Shown: piece after piece, positions 22,181-31,442 of the stretch
Layout: every line of letters starts with the position of its first letter
Position numbering within the stretch: position 1 is the stretch's first letter
Source of the DNA: Myxocyprinus asiaticus
Taxonomy: Eukaryota > Chordata > Actinopteri > Cypriniformes > Catostomidae
Reading direction: 5' to 3'
NCBI RefSeq assembly: GCF_019703515.2
Contig: NC_059346.1
Span: forward strand, 17,019,001 to 17,083,000
Length of the DNA: 64,000 nucleotides
The notes under the pieces: model-generated
Told to the model about the DNA's origin: nothing
Seen by the model: only the letters and a program-made list of their open reading frames with translations
The model's database searches: none
Made by a program: the position numbers and the translations under genes

Positions 22181-23574
22181 TAGGGTGACCAGATTCCTGC
22201 TTGTGGAAAACGAGACAGCCCCCTCCCAGCAAAAATGTAATTAACGTATCCTTACCTAGGTGCAGATCAATGTGAAGTAGAGGGTGCATCCGCATCTGTA
22301 ACTGTTGTCACCTCGTTTTTGTTTTTTTGAGTGTGTGCTTGTCTTTCAAGAGCTTATCGTAAAATGCAGAGCAGTCCAGTCCAAAATTAAGATGTATGAA
22401 AAGCATTGCCTTCATGACTGTTACACTGAATCAAGATTTATCCTTGTTACGTTGATTAATGAGAACACGCTCCACAGATACAGATGTCCCAGGCAGGCAT
22501 AAACAAACTCCACGACCTTGGCTAATACTCCAAAGTTGATGGTCTTGCTCTCCAGCTCACGGAAAACCTATGTCCATCTCTCAGACACGGCTGTCTTGTT
22601 CATGTTCCACTCAGTGATGCGACAAGTGACGGTGTTTTTCGCGCAAGACCATTCATCAAAGATCGTGGTTTTGTCAATCAAACTGAGAGTGGGGATTCTG
22701 GAGTAGAAGTGTTCGAGGCTGCTCTGAATGTCTTTCCACTCTGGGATGTCTCTTAGTACGGCCCACTCAAGTTTTTCTATGTTCTCCAATTTTGGAGGTA
22801 ATCCACTGAAACTGAATAAAAGTTTCTCAGTGCACAAAATAAATCATCTGCTCACATGTCACCAGTTTCAACCAGGGCATCCTACTGCTTTTTAATGTCA
22901 GAGGGTATGAATGATTCCTCCAGCCTGGCCTGCGAGACTTTTCTCAGGTCATGAATGTGCAAAGCTATGGTTGTGCGCAGCAGAATGATAAGCAAAAAGT
23001 CCTTCACTTGCGTGCACCTTGTCAGATTCAGAACTTTGCTTCAAAAAAATAAAAATAAAAAACAAATAAAAATGCTAATACTTGGTATGGCATACTTACT
23101 TTTAGCAGCATCCACATGCTTTTTTGTATGAACATGCTGCGCGATGTCGGCGCGGCCTCCATGGGCGATGGAAAAGCGAGCTCCACAAATCTCACACCTC
23201 ACTTTACTAGGCTCTGTCTGTGAATTCTTTTTTTGGAAATGAATGCTTCCTTGACATTTTTCCTGCCGCAATTTCATCTGTGTGCTCTTTCAAACTGACT
23301 CTTCAATCAGTTCACTAACTGGACATCTTTTGATAGGGAATTGTGATTGGATAGTTTAATCCAGTCATGTACTTCAAATAACACGGTGTGATTTTATTGA
23401 TTTTACAAGCCGTATCCTTGGCTACCTTTGATTAGAATACTCACATGACTGAGAAAGCCGCATAGGCAATAGAGAAATTTTAAGAGAGGGGAAATACGGG
23501 ACAAAACATGATTTTCTCCGAATAAGTCAGGACACTAGAAAAAGTGCTTAAATATAGGATGTCTGGCCACCCTA
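22181..23574 (-). mobile_element. hAT transposon with 8-bp target duplication
   Basis: Ends are TAGGGTGACCAGA at 22181 and TCTGGCCACCCTA at 23574, inverted copies with one mismatch. They are flanked by CTTTACAC (22173-22180) and CTTTACAT (23575-23582), an 8-bp duplication with one difference, the length typical of hAT. The interior carries broken transposase pieces on the minus strand. At 1.4 kb it is an internally deleted derivative. Confidence 0.85.
22568..23277 (-). pseudogene. hAT-type transposase N-terminal fragments with BED-like zinc finger
   Basis: Two minus-strand frames belong to the hAT element. 23041-23277 contains a Cys2-His2 finger, VRCEICGARFSIAHGGRAD followed by IAQHVHTKKHVDAA, of the kind found at the N terminus of hAT-related proteins and used to bind DNA. 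22568-22837 (with LSLIDKTTIFDEWSCAKNTV) is a further fragment with no confidently known domain. Between them the frame is broken by stops, although readable stretches such as ARLEESFIPSDIKK remain. The catalytic RNase H-like domain and C-terminal dimerisation motif are absent. Confidence 0.6.
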
Positions 23575-23582
23575 CTTTACAT

Positions 23583-23680
23583 GTAAATATATCTTATTTA
23601 AAAAATGTTTAGATATTTTTACGGGAAAACAGTACAAAATTGAGTAAGAAAATAATTTTTTGCAATGTAGTAAAAATTTT
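23583..23680 (-). mobile_element. Right part of the MITE split by hAT
   Basis: AT-rich sequence resuming after the target duplication and ending TTTTTTGCAATGTAGTA, inverted relative to 21840. Confidence 0.5.
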
Positions 23681-24809
23681 GAAAATGTAATATAAACTAG
23701 ATTTTTACCTTTAAAAGTCACTGTCATTATACTAGGGTGTTCAGGATGGTTGCTTATTGGTCCAGCTCAAAAGAGCCCACCCACAAGTATGTAATATATT
23801 CTTCTGAATCTGGTCCCTAGTACAGAGGTAACTATATAAAAAGCCTGAATCAAGAAAGGTTCAGATAGGATTTTGTTTTAATTTATTATTAATGTGAAGA
23901 CATGCAAAACTGTTCCTTTTCTTCACTATGGACTGGTACAAAAAAAATCAGCCCAGCACAAGGCATTGGTGACACCTGTATAGAAATATTCATAATTTTG
24001 TTTCGCTTAAAAATGCTTTATCAAGATCATCAGATATTCTCCCCATTACATTATTATAGGCCTACATTATATATATATATATATAGTAGTTTTATATCAT
24101 ACTATCATTAAACCTCTGTAAACTTAAATTTTCTCTAGCACAGTGCAGATTTAATTGTTGGAGCTGGCACTGGATCTCTTACAGATCCAGATTCTACAAG
24201 CTCAGGTGTCTTCAATATATATATATATATATATATATATAGTCAGTTTTTTCTGCAACCAGGTGAAGGAAAAAAAAAAAAAAAAAACCTCATGCACACT
24301 TCAACCAGCAGCACAATTTGAGGTATCATTTATGTCTGTAGTGGGAAGAGTTACACACTGAAGTTTAATGCTTGGAGTTAGTGGTTTTGTTGATATCTCT
24401 ACCCTTACTTTGAGCAGTAGTAGTTATGGTTAGCAAGCATCATTAATAATGAAACATACACCAGTTAAGCCTCTGATCCTGAAATTTATCACAGTGCAAA
24501 AATGAGCAGTTTGAAGTCAATGACACAGTGCAAAAGATGCTATTATTTCTCAACAGCTTTTGTTTTCAGTATTTCAACAAATTCAGAATTTTAACAAATT
24601 GTCTCATTTTCCAATTAAATCCAACACAATTTGTTTTCTCAAATAGATAAATGTGTGCTTAATAAAAGCAGGCCATTTTAGTGAACACCTTCTTGCTATT
24701 AGGGTTACCATGGTTCACCATGTCCAGAACCATGATAATGCCCTTTGCTACTATGAACTCATGAGAATCCTTTAGAATTAAGAGAACAGCAGGAGTCAGT
24801 CAGTGGATA
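23681..24809. other. Intronic sequence with two (TA)n runs
   Basis: (AT)n runs lie at about 24068-24085 and 24216-24241, and a poly-A run at 24270-24286. No gene recognised. Confidence 0.6.
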
Positions 24810-25648
24810 CAGTGCATCCGGAAAGTACTCACAGCGCTTCACTTTTTCCACATTTTGTTATAGCCTTATTCCAAAATGGATTAAATTCATTATTTTCCTC
24901 AATTCTACAAACAATACCCCATAATGACAACGTGAAAGTTTGTTTGAAATCTCTGCAAATTTATAAAAAAAAAACTAAAAAATTTTTTAAAAAACCATGT
25001 ACATAAGTATTCACAGCCTTTGCTCAATACTTTGTTGAAGCACCTTTGGCACCAATTACAGCCTCAAGTCTTTTGAGTATAATGCTACAAGCTTGGCACA
25101 CCTATTTTTTGGGCAGTTTCTCCCATTCTTCTTTGCAGGACCTCTCAAGCTTCATCAGGTTGGATGGGGAGCATCGGTGCACAGCCATTTTCAGATCTCT
25201 CCATAGATGTTTAATCGGGTTCAAGTCTGGGATCTGGCTGGGCCACTCAAGGACATTCACAGAGTTGTCCCGTAGCCACTCCTTTGTGCTGTGGGACCTT
25301 ATATAGACAGGTGTGTGCCTTTCCAAATCATGTCCAATCAACTGAATTTACCATAGGTGGACTCCAATCAAGTTGTAGAAACATCTCAAGGATGATCAGT
25401 GGAAACAGGATGCACCTGAGCTCAATTTTGAGTGTCATGGCAAAGGCTGTGAATACTTATGTACATGTGATTTTTTTATTTTTAATAAATTTGCAAAGAT
25501 TTCAAACAAACTTCTTTCATGTTGTCATTATGGGGTATTGTTTGTAGAATTTTGAGGAAAATAATGAATTTAATCCATTTTGGAATAAGGCTGTAACATA
25601 ATAAAATGTGGAAAAGTGAAGCGCTGTGAATACTTTCCGGATGCACTG
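24810..25648 (-). mobile_element. Internally deleted Tc1-like transposon
   Basis: The element lies between TA dinucleotides at 24808 and 25649. Both ends carry CAGTGCATCCGGAAAGTA or its complement. The inverted repeats are about 210 bp long (24810-25020 and 25438-25648), the long-TIR arrangement known for some fish Tc1 elements. Between them is a C-terminal transposase fragment. The rest of the transposase gene is missing. Confidence 0.9.
25099..25341 (-). pseudogene. Tc1-like transposase, C-terminal fragment
   Basis: The product was a DDE transposase. Only the last part remains: WPSQIPDLNPIKHLWRDLKM, where the family has 'SPDLNPIE'; here the catalytic Glu of that motif is Lys and the usual Ser-Pro is Gln-Ile-Pro. 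The tail (LERSCKEEWEKLP) also fits. The first catalytic Asp and the DNA-binding domains are deleted. Confidence 0.85.
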
Positions 25649-26249
25649 TATTTACTCATCTGTAGCCACATCTGTAGCCAAAACACCTTAGAGTTTCTAT
25701 GAAAAAACTTAATTTCCAAAGGAAATGTTACTGTGTATTGTCACCATCCACATGCATTTTAATTTTCCATTAATTTAAGAAAAAATGTAGGGGCTTTTTG
25801 CTCATGTTTTCAAAGAGCTCTGAAATTCAGGAATGAGACACAATGAGACACAAACAAGGATAGAGGATCTCTAAGCACATGCCAGACAGACATTGGCATC
25901 ACACACAGTCTGTGCTATGAACACTCTAAACTATGTCTAAACACTCTAGTATTTGGACTGAAACAAGTTGGTTGGCAACTAGCATACACAACGTGGCCAC
26001 ATCCGTCACTGGCATATTCAAATGAATGTACAAAACATAAATCTTTTTAAAACTTTAACAAATCATAAACATTTTCAACAACCGCTTTGCATCTAGTAGG
26101 AGCTGGTTTGCACATCTGAATGATGCTCTGGCTTGCTCCACTTCAGCCTGTGATATATATACTGTTACAGTTGATGCTTATATTTGTGGGCCAGCTCCGT
26201 CTGTTTTCCATATTAATGAAGTTGTGTGTTTTTTCCTTCTGTTGTTTAG
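25649..26249. other. End of the RhoGAP intron
   Basis: Non-coding; ends in a pyrimidine-rich tract (TTTTTTCCTTCTGTTGTTTAG) before the next exon. Confidence 0.6.
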
Positions 26250-26364
26250 GTTGCTGAGCTCATCCAGTACATGATAGAAAACACTCCCACCATATTTGGG
26301 AATGATCTGGAGAGTCTGTTCACTAGGCAAATTAATTCAGGGCAGGAAACCCATGACTTCACAG
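26250..26364 (+). CDS. RhoGAP-domain exon, last part of the domain
   Basis: The exon starts in phase 0 after TTGTTTAG and ends with one leftover base before GTAATT at 26365. It reads VAELIQYMIENTPTIFGNDL and ESLFTRQINSGQE, the C-terminal helix of RhoGAP domains of the ARHGAP20/TAGAP type (pattern 'LxxxMIEN...IFGxDL'). It joins in frame with the exon ending at 17063 (GQNALQ followed by VAELIQ) and with the next exon, whose first two bases complete the split Gly codon. Confidence 0.9.
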
Positions 26365-26486
26365 GTAATTGTGTGCTATATTTGTTCTCTTTGGCCCTCA
26401 TTAGAATGAAAGGTAGATGCTCATTGAGGTACAATTAGTAATTAGCCTTTTGACAATACATTTTCCTCGTACACCCACACACACAC

Positions 26487-26995
26487 TGAAGCCCAAAGTG
26501 TACCTCTGTGTACAGGATGCGTGACGCAAATTTCGTCTTCAACAGAGTGCTCGAGCACTGAATGCATGTGGCTCAATTTTTCTAACCTCATGCATGTGGA
26601 ATTATATGCACAAATAAGTCCATAAGGTGGTAATTCTCGACATTGAGGTGTTACTGTCACAAAGAAGCCCTAGAAGAAGATGTAATCACTGGGGAACAAA
26701 AGTAGACGAAGGTGGAAACAACAACAGTGGATGTGCACTTCAAGACCGTGTGTGTGAGGAGGTCAGGAGATACTTGCATTTGTATAATTCGAGTCTGAAG
26801 GACTATAAAGACATCTTTATGGGTCTAAACTCCTGAAGAGAAAAAGTCCAGTATCTCATTGCAGTCGTAGTGTGCATGCACCAACCACCTGTGTATGCAT
26901 GCACATTCAAATGAAGTATACTTTGAAAGGTGAGCTTTCGACTGTACACAGATGCTAAGCGTAAGAGTCAAAGCCAAAGTATACTTTGGGCTTTA
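26487..26995 (+). mobile_element. PIF/Harbinger-type remnant with MADF fragment
   Basis: The ends are inverted: TGAAGCCCAAAGTGTAC at 26487 and GTATACTTTGGGCTTTA ending near 26995. Inside, a plus-strand frame carries a MADF-like fragment. Harbinger elements encode a MADF/Myb-type DNA-binding partner besides the transposase. The 0.5-kb element contains no nuclease gene. Confidence 0.6.
26750..26836 (+). pseudogene. MADF-like domain fragment
   Basis: The frame reads VCEEVRRYLHLYNSSLKDYK and then DIFMGLNS before a stop. The 'V...V...YLHLYNSSLKDYKD' pattern fits the first helices of MADF/Myb-SANT-like DNA-binding proteins, as found in Harbinger elements and related host genes. Only about 30 residues remain, the usual following Trp is replaced by a stop, and there is no start codon of its own; it is a relic. 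Confidence 0.6.
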
Positions 26996-28621
26996 AGTTG
27001 CCCACAGGTGTTTTGGCCTAATGTTTGTTCAGAGGCAACGATACCAAGAAGTAAAATATCTGCAAGTAAAAAAATGAAAATCTCATTTATGTAACTGTTA
27101 AAACGCTTGTAGAATTGCCTTTGGCAGTGATTACAAATTCAAGTACAGTATTCTAGGAGACTTTTAGTATGACTCAATTCCAGCTCACTGGATTTGGGCA
27201 GATTCTCCCTTAAACTCAACAAATGTCAATAAACTGTGGGTATGTTAATAATACTAATGTTCTGCCTACTACACAGTACAGAATATTTTGTATAATGCAG
27301 TCCATTTTTAAAGAATAGTGTGTGATATGGTATGCAGTATGCAACAATTAACCTTCTGAACTGTAGTATTCTACATTGGTGCTACATGACCTCATTACTT
27401 TGCATGATATCATCTCGGAAATACAGTAATTTTTATTCAAATTTTGTGTAGAAATTTTGTTTTTGTGAGTCTAATAAAATAATGTAATGAAGGTGTTAAG
27501 ATTGTGGTTTGTAATACTTTTCATTTATTTGTCACGGTTTTAAATTAAATGAAAGGTTAAGTCAAGATTTATTTCACCCTTGGAGATGTAACCCTTATAG
27601 TGTGCGCTGCTATTCTGCAAATATACACGCTTGCCAAATGTAGTAGGTTATATGGTATGCATAAAGAAAATGCATACACTGTGTAGTTTACATGTTGCAT
27701 TCCTAGTAGTAGTATGGTATGATGTTATTTCAAAAATACCCTGTGGTTTTCTAATCTCAACATAGATTTTCAGTGAGTTTCATGTCTATACTTTGGGACA
27801 TTAAAGGACATTAAGAATTTTTTTTCAAAGATATTCCTGCATGGTCTTTGGTAGTTTGGTCATGCTCAGGATGAAAGATTAATGTTTGCCCTGTGTAACA
27901 GGTTTTCTTCAAGGATTTCGCAGTTTTACCTTCAGTTCATCCTTCAGATGCTCATAGCATCCCCACAGTACTGGCCTGGAGAGAAACCTGGCCTTTTTCC
28001 TTAAGGCTATCAGTCTTTTTCTCATATAATTTTTTCCCCTCAATCTCTTAGGGTCATTTAGGTGGAGTTTGGCAAACTCCAGACAGGCTGATATGCCCTT
28101 TACTCAGAAGTGGCTTCTATCGAACCACTCTGTACCACAGAAACCTGATTCATGCACTCACAGTAGCCTTTCTGGCATGTTCACAAATCTATGCAGAAGT
28201 CTCTGATTCACTGTTAAGAGTGGCCATTGGGTTCTAGTTCACTTACTTTAGCAGGGCCCAAGGATAATCAAAGTGCCCAACTTATTTGTGGGTTTAACAG
28301 TCTACTGGTTAATGACCTGGACTTATAACACTAAAACTGGAGGTTTTAACCAAAATAGAGGTAACCCATGAACTGGAGCTGCATCTTCCAGATTGCTTCA
28401 TCTTGCAGTATAATTTGTTCTGGCTTACACTCAGGGCCTTTTGTTTGGCACAGGCGAACTTGGCTGTCACCTAGGGCGCCACCTGCTGGGAGGGTGCCAA
28501 AGAGGATGCCTCTGCCATAATTTGCACCCCAATAGTCTATTGGGAATTCTAAATACACAATAAACACAATAAATGCTGCAGTTATGCCCCAATACAGTAT
28601 GTTAGTATTTAATTAGGAGGG

Positions 28622-28750
28622 CAAATAGTATCTCCCATTATTTGTACCAGGGTTGGGGTGCAAATATTATTTGCCACTATTTACACTGGGGTGTAAATAG
28701 TATCTACCTTTATTTGCACCAGGGTGCAAATAGCATCTGCCATTCTTTTA
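28622..28750. repeat. 33-bp minisatellite, about 3.7 copies
   Basis: Units start at 28622 (39 bp, with an extra 6 bp), 28661, 28694 and 28727 (partial). The common text is CAAATAGTATCTGCC, ATTTGCACCAGGGTG. Copies differ by several substitutions, so the array is not very young. Confidence 0.85.
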
Positions 28751-28827
28751 TCTGTGTTCTGTCTGCTTATTCAATGTGTGTATGTTTTGTGGACATTTTT
28801 TTGTCTTATGTCTTAAGACTGGGGAAT

Positions 28828-29100
28828 GTCAAGTCATTTCCATATTTGTGCACTATCCAAATACACATAGTTTTAAAGAAGCTTTATAGAAAATCATGCC
28901 TTAATGTCTTAAATGTCTTAAATTCCACAGTGAACAGCTAAATAGAACATCATGCCTTAGTGTCCTTGTTTTTAAGCCCCCAGTGAGCAAGCCAAAGGTG
29001 ACTGTGTATAGAAAAACTCCATAAGATGTTTAGTTAGTGGAGAGAAAAACCTTGAGAGGAACCAGACTCAGCTGGGGAAGCCAATCTTCCTCTCCCTTTT
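28828..29100 (-). mobile_element. Second copy of the GTCAAGTCA-type dispersed repeat
   Basis: It shares GTCAAGTCATTTCCATATTT, AGAAAATCATGC, CCAGTGAGCAAGCCAAAGG and CTTGAGAGGAACCAG with 17258-17570. Shorter and more decayed than that copy. Confidence 0.6.
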
Positions 29101-29317
29101 CATGTCTATCCAAACTGACTGCAGGGATGCAGGCAGTAGTTGGTGGAGTATCCATTGCTGTATGGCTGGTTGGCGGCTTTAGTTGGCAGAAGTTTATTAT
29201 TTGTGAATTCCATGTTAAAGGAAAACTCAAATGAGTTTAGGGCGTTATTAGAATGAGTAAATGATGAGAGAATATTCAGTTTTTGGGCACTTATGCAGGC
29301 AGTGGTCAGTGTCTATT

Positions 29318-29580
29318 GCTATTATTTACTTACCCTCATGTTTTTTCAACCTCTATGACTTTATTTCTTCCAAAAAACACAAAAGGAGCTGTTAGACAGA
29401 ATGTCATCTTTCATTGTAGGAAAAAATATCCAATGAAAGTGAATGGGGACTGAGGTTAACATTCTGCCTAATAGCTTCTTTTGTGTTCCTCAGAAAAAAT
29501 AAAGTCATATGGATTTGGAACAATATGAGGGTGAGTAAATGATGACAGAATTTTTATTTTTGCAGGAACTATCCCTTTAA
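29318..29580. mobile_element. TTAA-ended foldback MITE
   Basis: Inverted halves: TTACTTACCCTCATGTT and CTCTATGACTTTATTTC on the left, AATAAAGTCATATGGATTTG and ATGAGGGTGAGTAAATG on the right, ending CTATCCCTTTAA at 29580. It finishes only 24 bp before the next exon, so it forms the last part of the intron. The left boundary is blurred by a related fragment at 29215-29290. Confidence 0.7.
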
Positions 29581-29604
29581 GGTATAACTCTTTGTCTTCT
29601 ATAG

Positions 29605-31442
29605 GCACTTCGTACCTTCATCAACACTCCTCTTCGGAAGACACCGATCAAGACTTCATCACTTCTACCCCTCTCTCTCCTGAAGTTCATCCACTTTTCC
29701 TCCCTCTAGCTGCACTTTCTCTTAAAGAGAAGAGGAGACCATGCCCCTTTCATACTAATATGCCATCATCTGAGGGTGTCTACAGCTGCGGAACACTGGA
29801 TTCAATTTCATCACATTCCAGTACTTCTGTGAGCATGTTGGGGGTTGGGGAACTTAGCCAATCACGTGATCGATGCCTCTCTGAACCTTCCATGTATTTT
29901 TCCACAACCCAAACACAGGCACTGACTCATCCACCTGTTATCCGCCAATCTAGCTATGATGCTGCTGTAACAGACAGCCAAAATGAGCATTCACAGGGCT
30001 CTGTGAGGTTCAGTCCAGAACAACGGTCACATAATTCTGGGACAGGTACAAGGCGGCGACATTACACTTTCTGGAAGTCACCGCAAATCCCCAGCCGCTT
30101 CAGGCATCCTGCGCAGAGATTGGCCAGCATGTCAAGTGTGTCATCAACTACCACTTCTTCACTCAGCTCATTGGATAGTACACTGTCCCTGAGCTCTGCC
30201 GATCCAAACCCCAGCCCTCAAGAAACACAGTCCAGTCCTTTTCTGTTCGGAGCAGCTGCAAGACTGCGGCCTCTCACCCCAGTAATGGCTAGAAAGCGAT
30301 GGACAAATACTTTCACTTATGAAGAGGAGAAGGTGGAGTTTTGGGGAAAGAGAGATCAGGAGACAGAACATGAGAAAAAGAGAGAATTTAAAGTATCTTT
30401 TAATGACTGTGGAGGAGAGAGAAGAGAGAAGGATGAAGATAGAGCTGAGAGAGAAGATACCATGAGTAGTGAGTCATTCAGTGATATACATGAGGTTGAA
30501 GGTTTACAAAGACAGTGTGTGTTGGAGTGTAACGGTGAGAGTGTGTGCAGCTTGGGGTTTACAGTAAATCCTTCAAAGTCCTCTAACGTATACAAGATAG
30601 ATCCCAATCTTGACCTAAACTCGCAGGCAATCTCACAATATCCCTGCAGCATATGGACAGTCCCACAGGCAAAGAAGATTGGTAATGAGATACGGGCATC
30701 TGAGGTTACACAAATACTCATAAACACACCCACAACAACCCAAAAGCAAATCAGTACCAAAATGAAAAACTCTGTTGGTCAACTTCAGCTGGAACAACCA
30801 AATACACGCTCAAACATGCATATTTCAGTTGGGCAGAAAGTGAGCAGAATGAAAATCACATTCTTCCCGTCCTCTGGAAGTGTATTGTTAAAATATTCCA
30901 AGGTCACAAATCAAACTGCTGACATCACAAAGAGCGATAAAGAGTTGAGGCCAGAAACACTTTTTTACAGTCATAATGTTCCACAAGTGTTGCATTTTAA
31001 ACCACCACAGCAAACATCAGTCCAGGTACAAACACACTGTATTTCCTCTGAGAATGTGGGTGTGGCAGATCCAAGTCTGTGTGGTGGTGACTTTGGTATT
31101 GTTACCTTAGATAGTAGTAGTAGTATCAGCAATGGAGTAAGCAGTTACCCAGAAGAGAATACTGTCCAGTGTGTCAAATGTAGTAGTCTTGACAAGGGCA
31201 TTAGTCATAGCGTGAGCAGTGTTGATGACCTGCACAGCAGTCCTGATACCGCTGGCCCTGCTGTTAGCATTAGCAGTGGTTATAGTGTTAACCACGGTAT
31301 TAAGCTCTTTCATGGTCATGCTAAGCAGAGCTCTTCAAAACCCACTGGCAAACTCACAGGAACCTTCCGCCACACAATCTACATCAAGCTTCCTGTCAAT
31401 GTACGCAGCAGAGGGTCAGCACAGAACAAGCAGTTACCATAA
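29605..31442 (+). CDS. Terminal coding exon of the RhoGAP gene (Ser/Thr-rich tail)
   Basis: The exon follows acceptor TTCTATAG; its first two bases complete a Gly codon begun at 26364, giving ...HDFTGTSYLHQ. It is open for about 611 codons to TAA at 31440-31442. The tail is rich in Ser and Thr (MSSVSSTTTSSLSSLDSTLS near 30130-30190). It has a basic stretch (RRRHYTFWKSPQIPSRF near 30052), a charged segment (about 30316-30450) and ends with a YIKLPVNVRSRG motif near 31380. No folded domain was recognised. A long last exon after the RhoGAP domain fits ARHGAP20-like proteins. The start given for the longer frame (29592) lies in the intron. Confidence 0.88.

Larger units (their letters stand above)
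17064..26249 (+). other. RhoGAP gene intron (9.2 kb), repeat-filled
   Basis: The intron runs from donor GTAAAC at 17064 to acceptor TTGTTTAG ending at 26249. It contains the dispersed repeat at 17258, a palindromic MITE at 18510, a MITE at 19593, a hAT element at 22181 and a Tc1 derivative at 24810, described separately. No additional exon was recognised; the joined phases of the flanking exons are compatible without one. Confidence 0.75.
26365..29604 (+). other. RhoGAP gene intron (3.2 kb)
   Basis: From donor GTAATT at 26365 to acceptor TTCTATAG ending at 29604. It contains a Harbinger remnant, a 33-bp minisatellite and two dispersed repeats described separately. The stretch 27000-28620 shows no recognised feature. 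Confidence 0.75.

Noticed and set aside
22035..22244. Plus-strand frame crossing the left end of the hAT element
   Set aside because: It spans the junction of two unrelated repeats and has no family resemblance.
28622..28750. CRISPR-like array
   Set aside because: Units are directly adjacent without unique spacers; it is an ordinary minisatellite in a fish intron.
30356..30760. 134-codon minus-strand frame within the RhoGAP terminal exon
   Set aside because: Antisense shadow of the coding exon.
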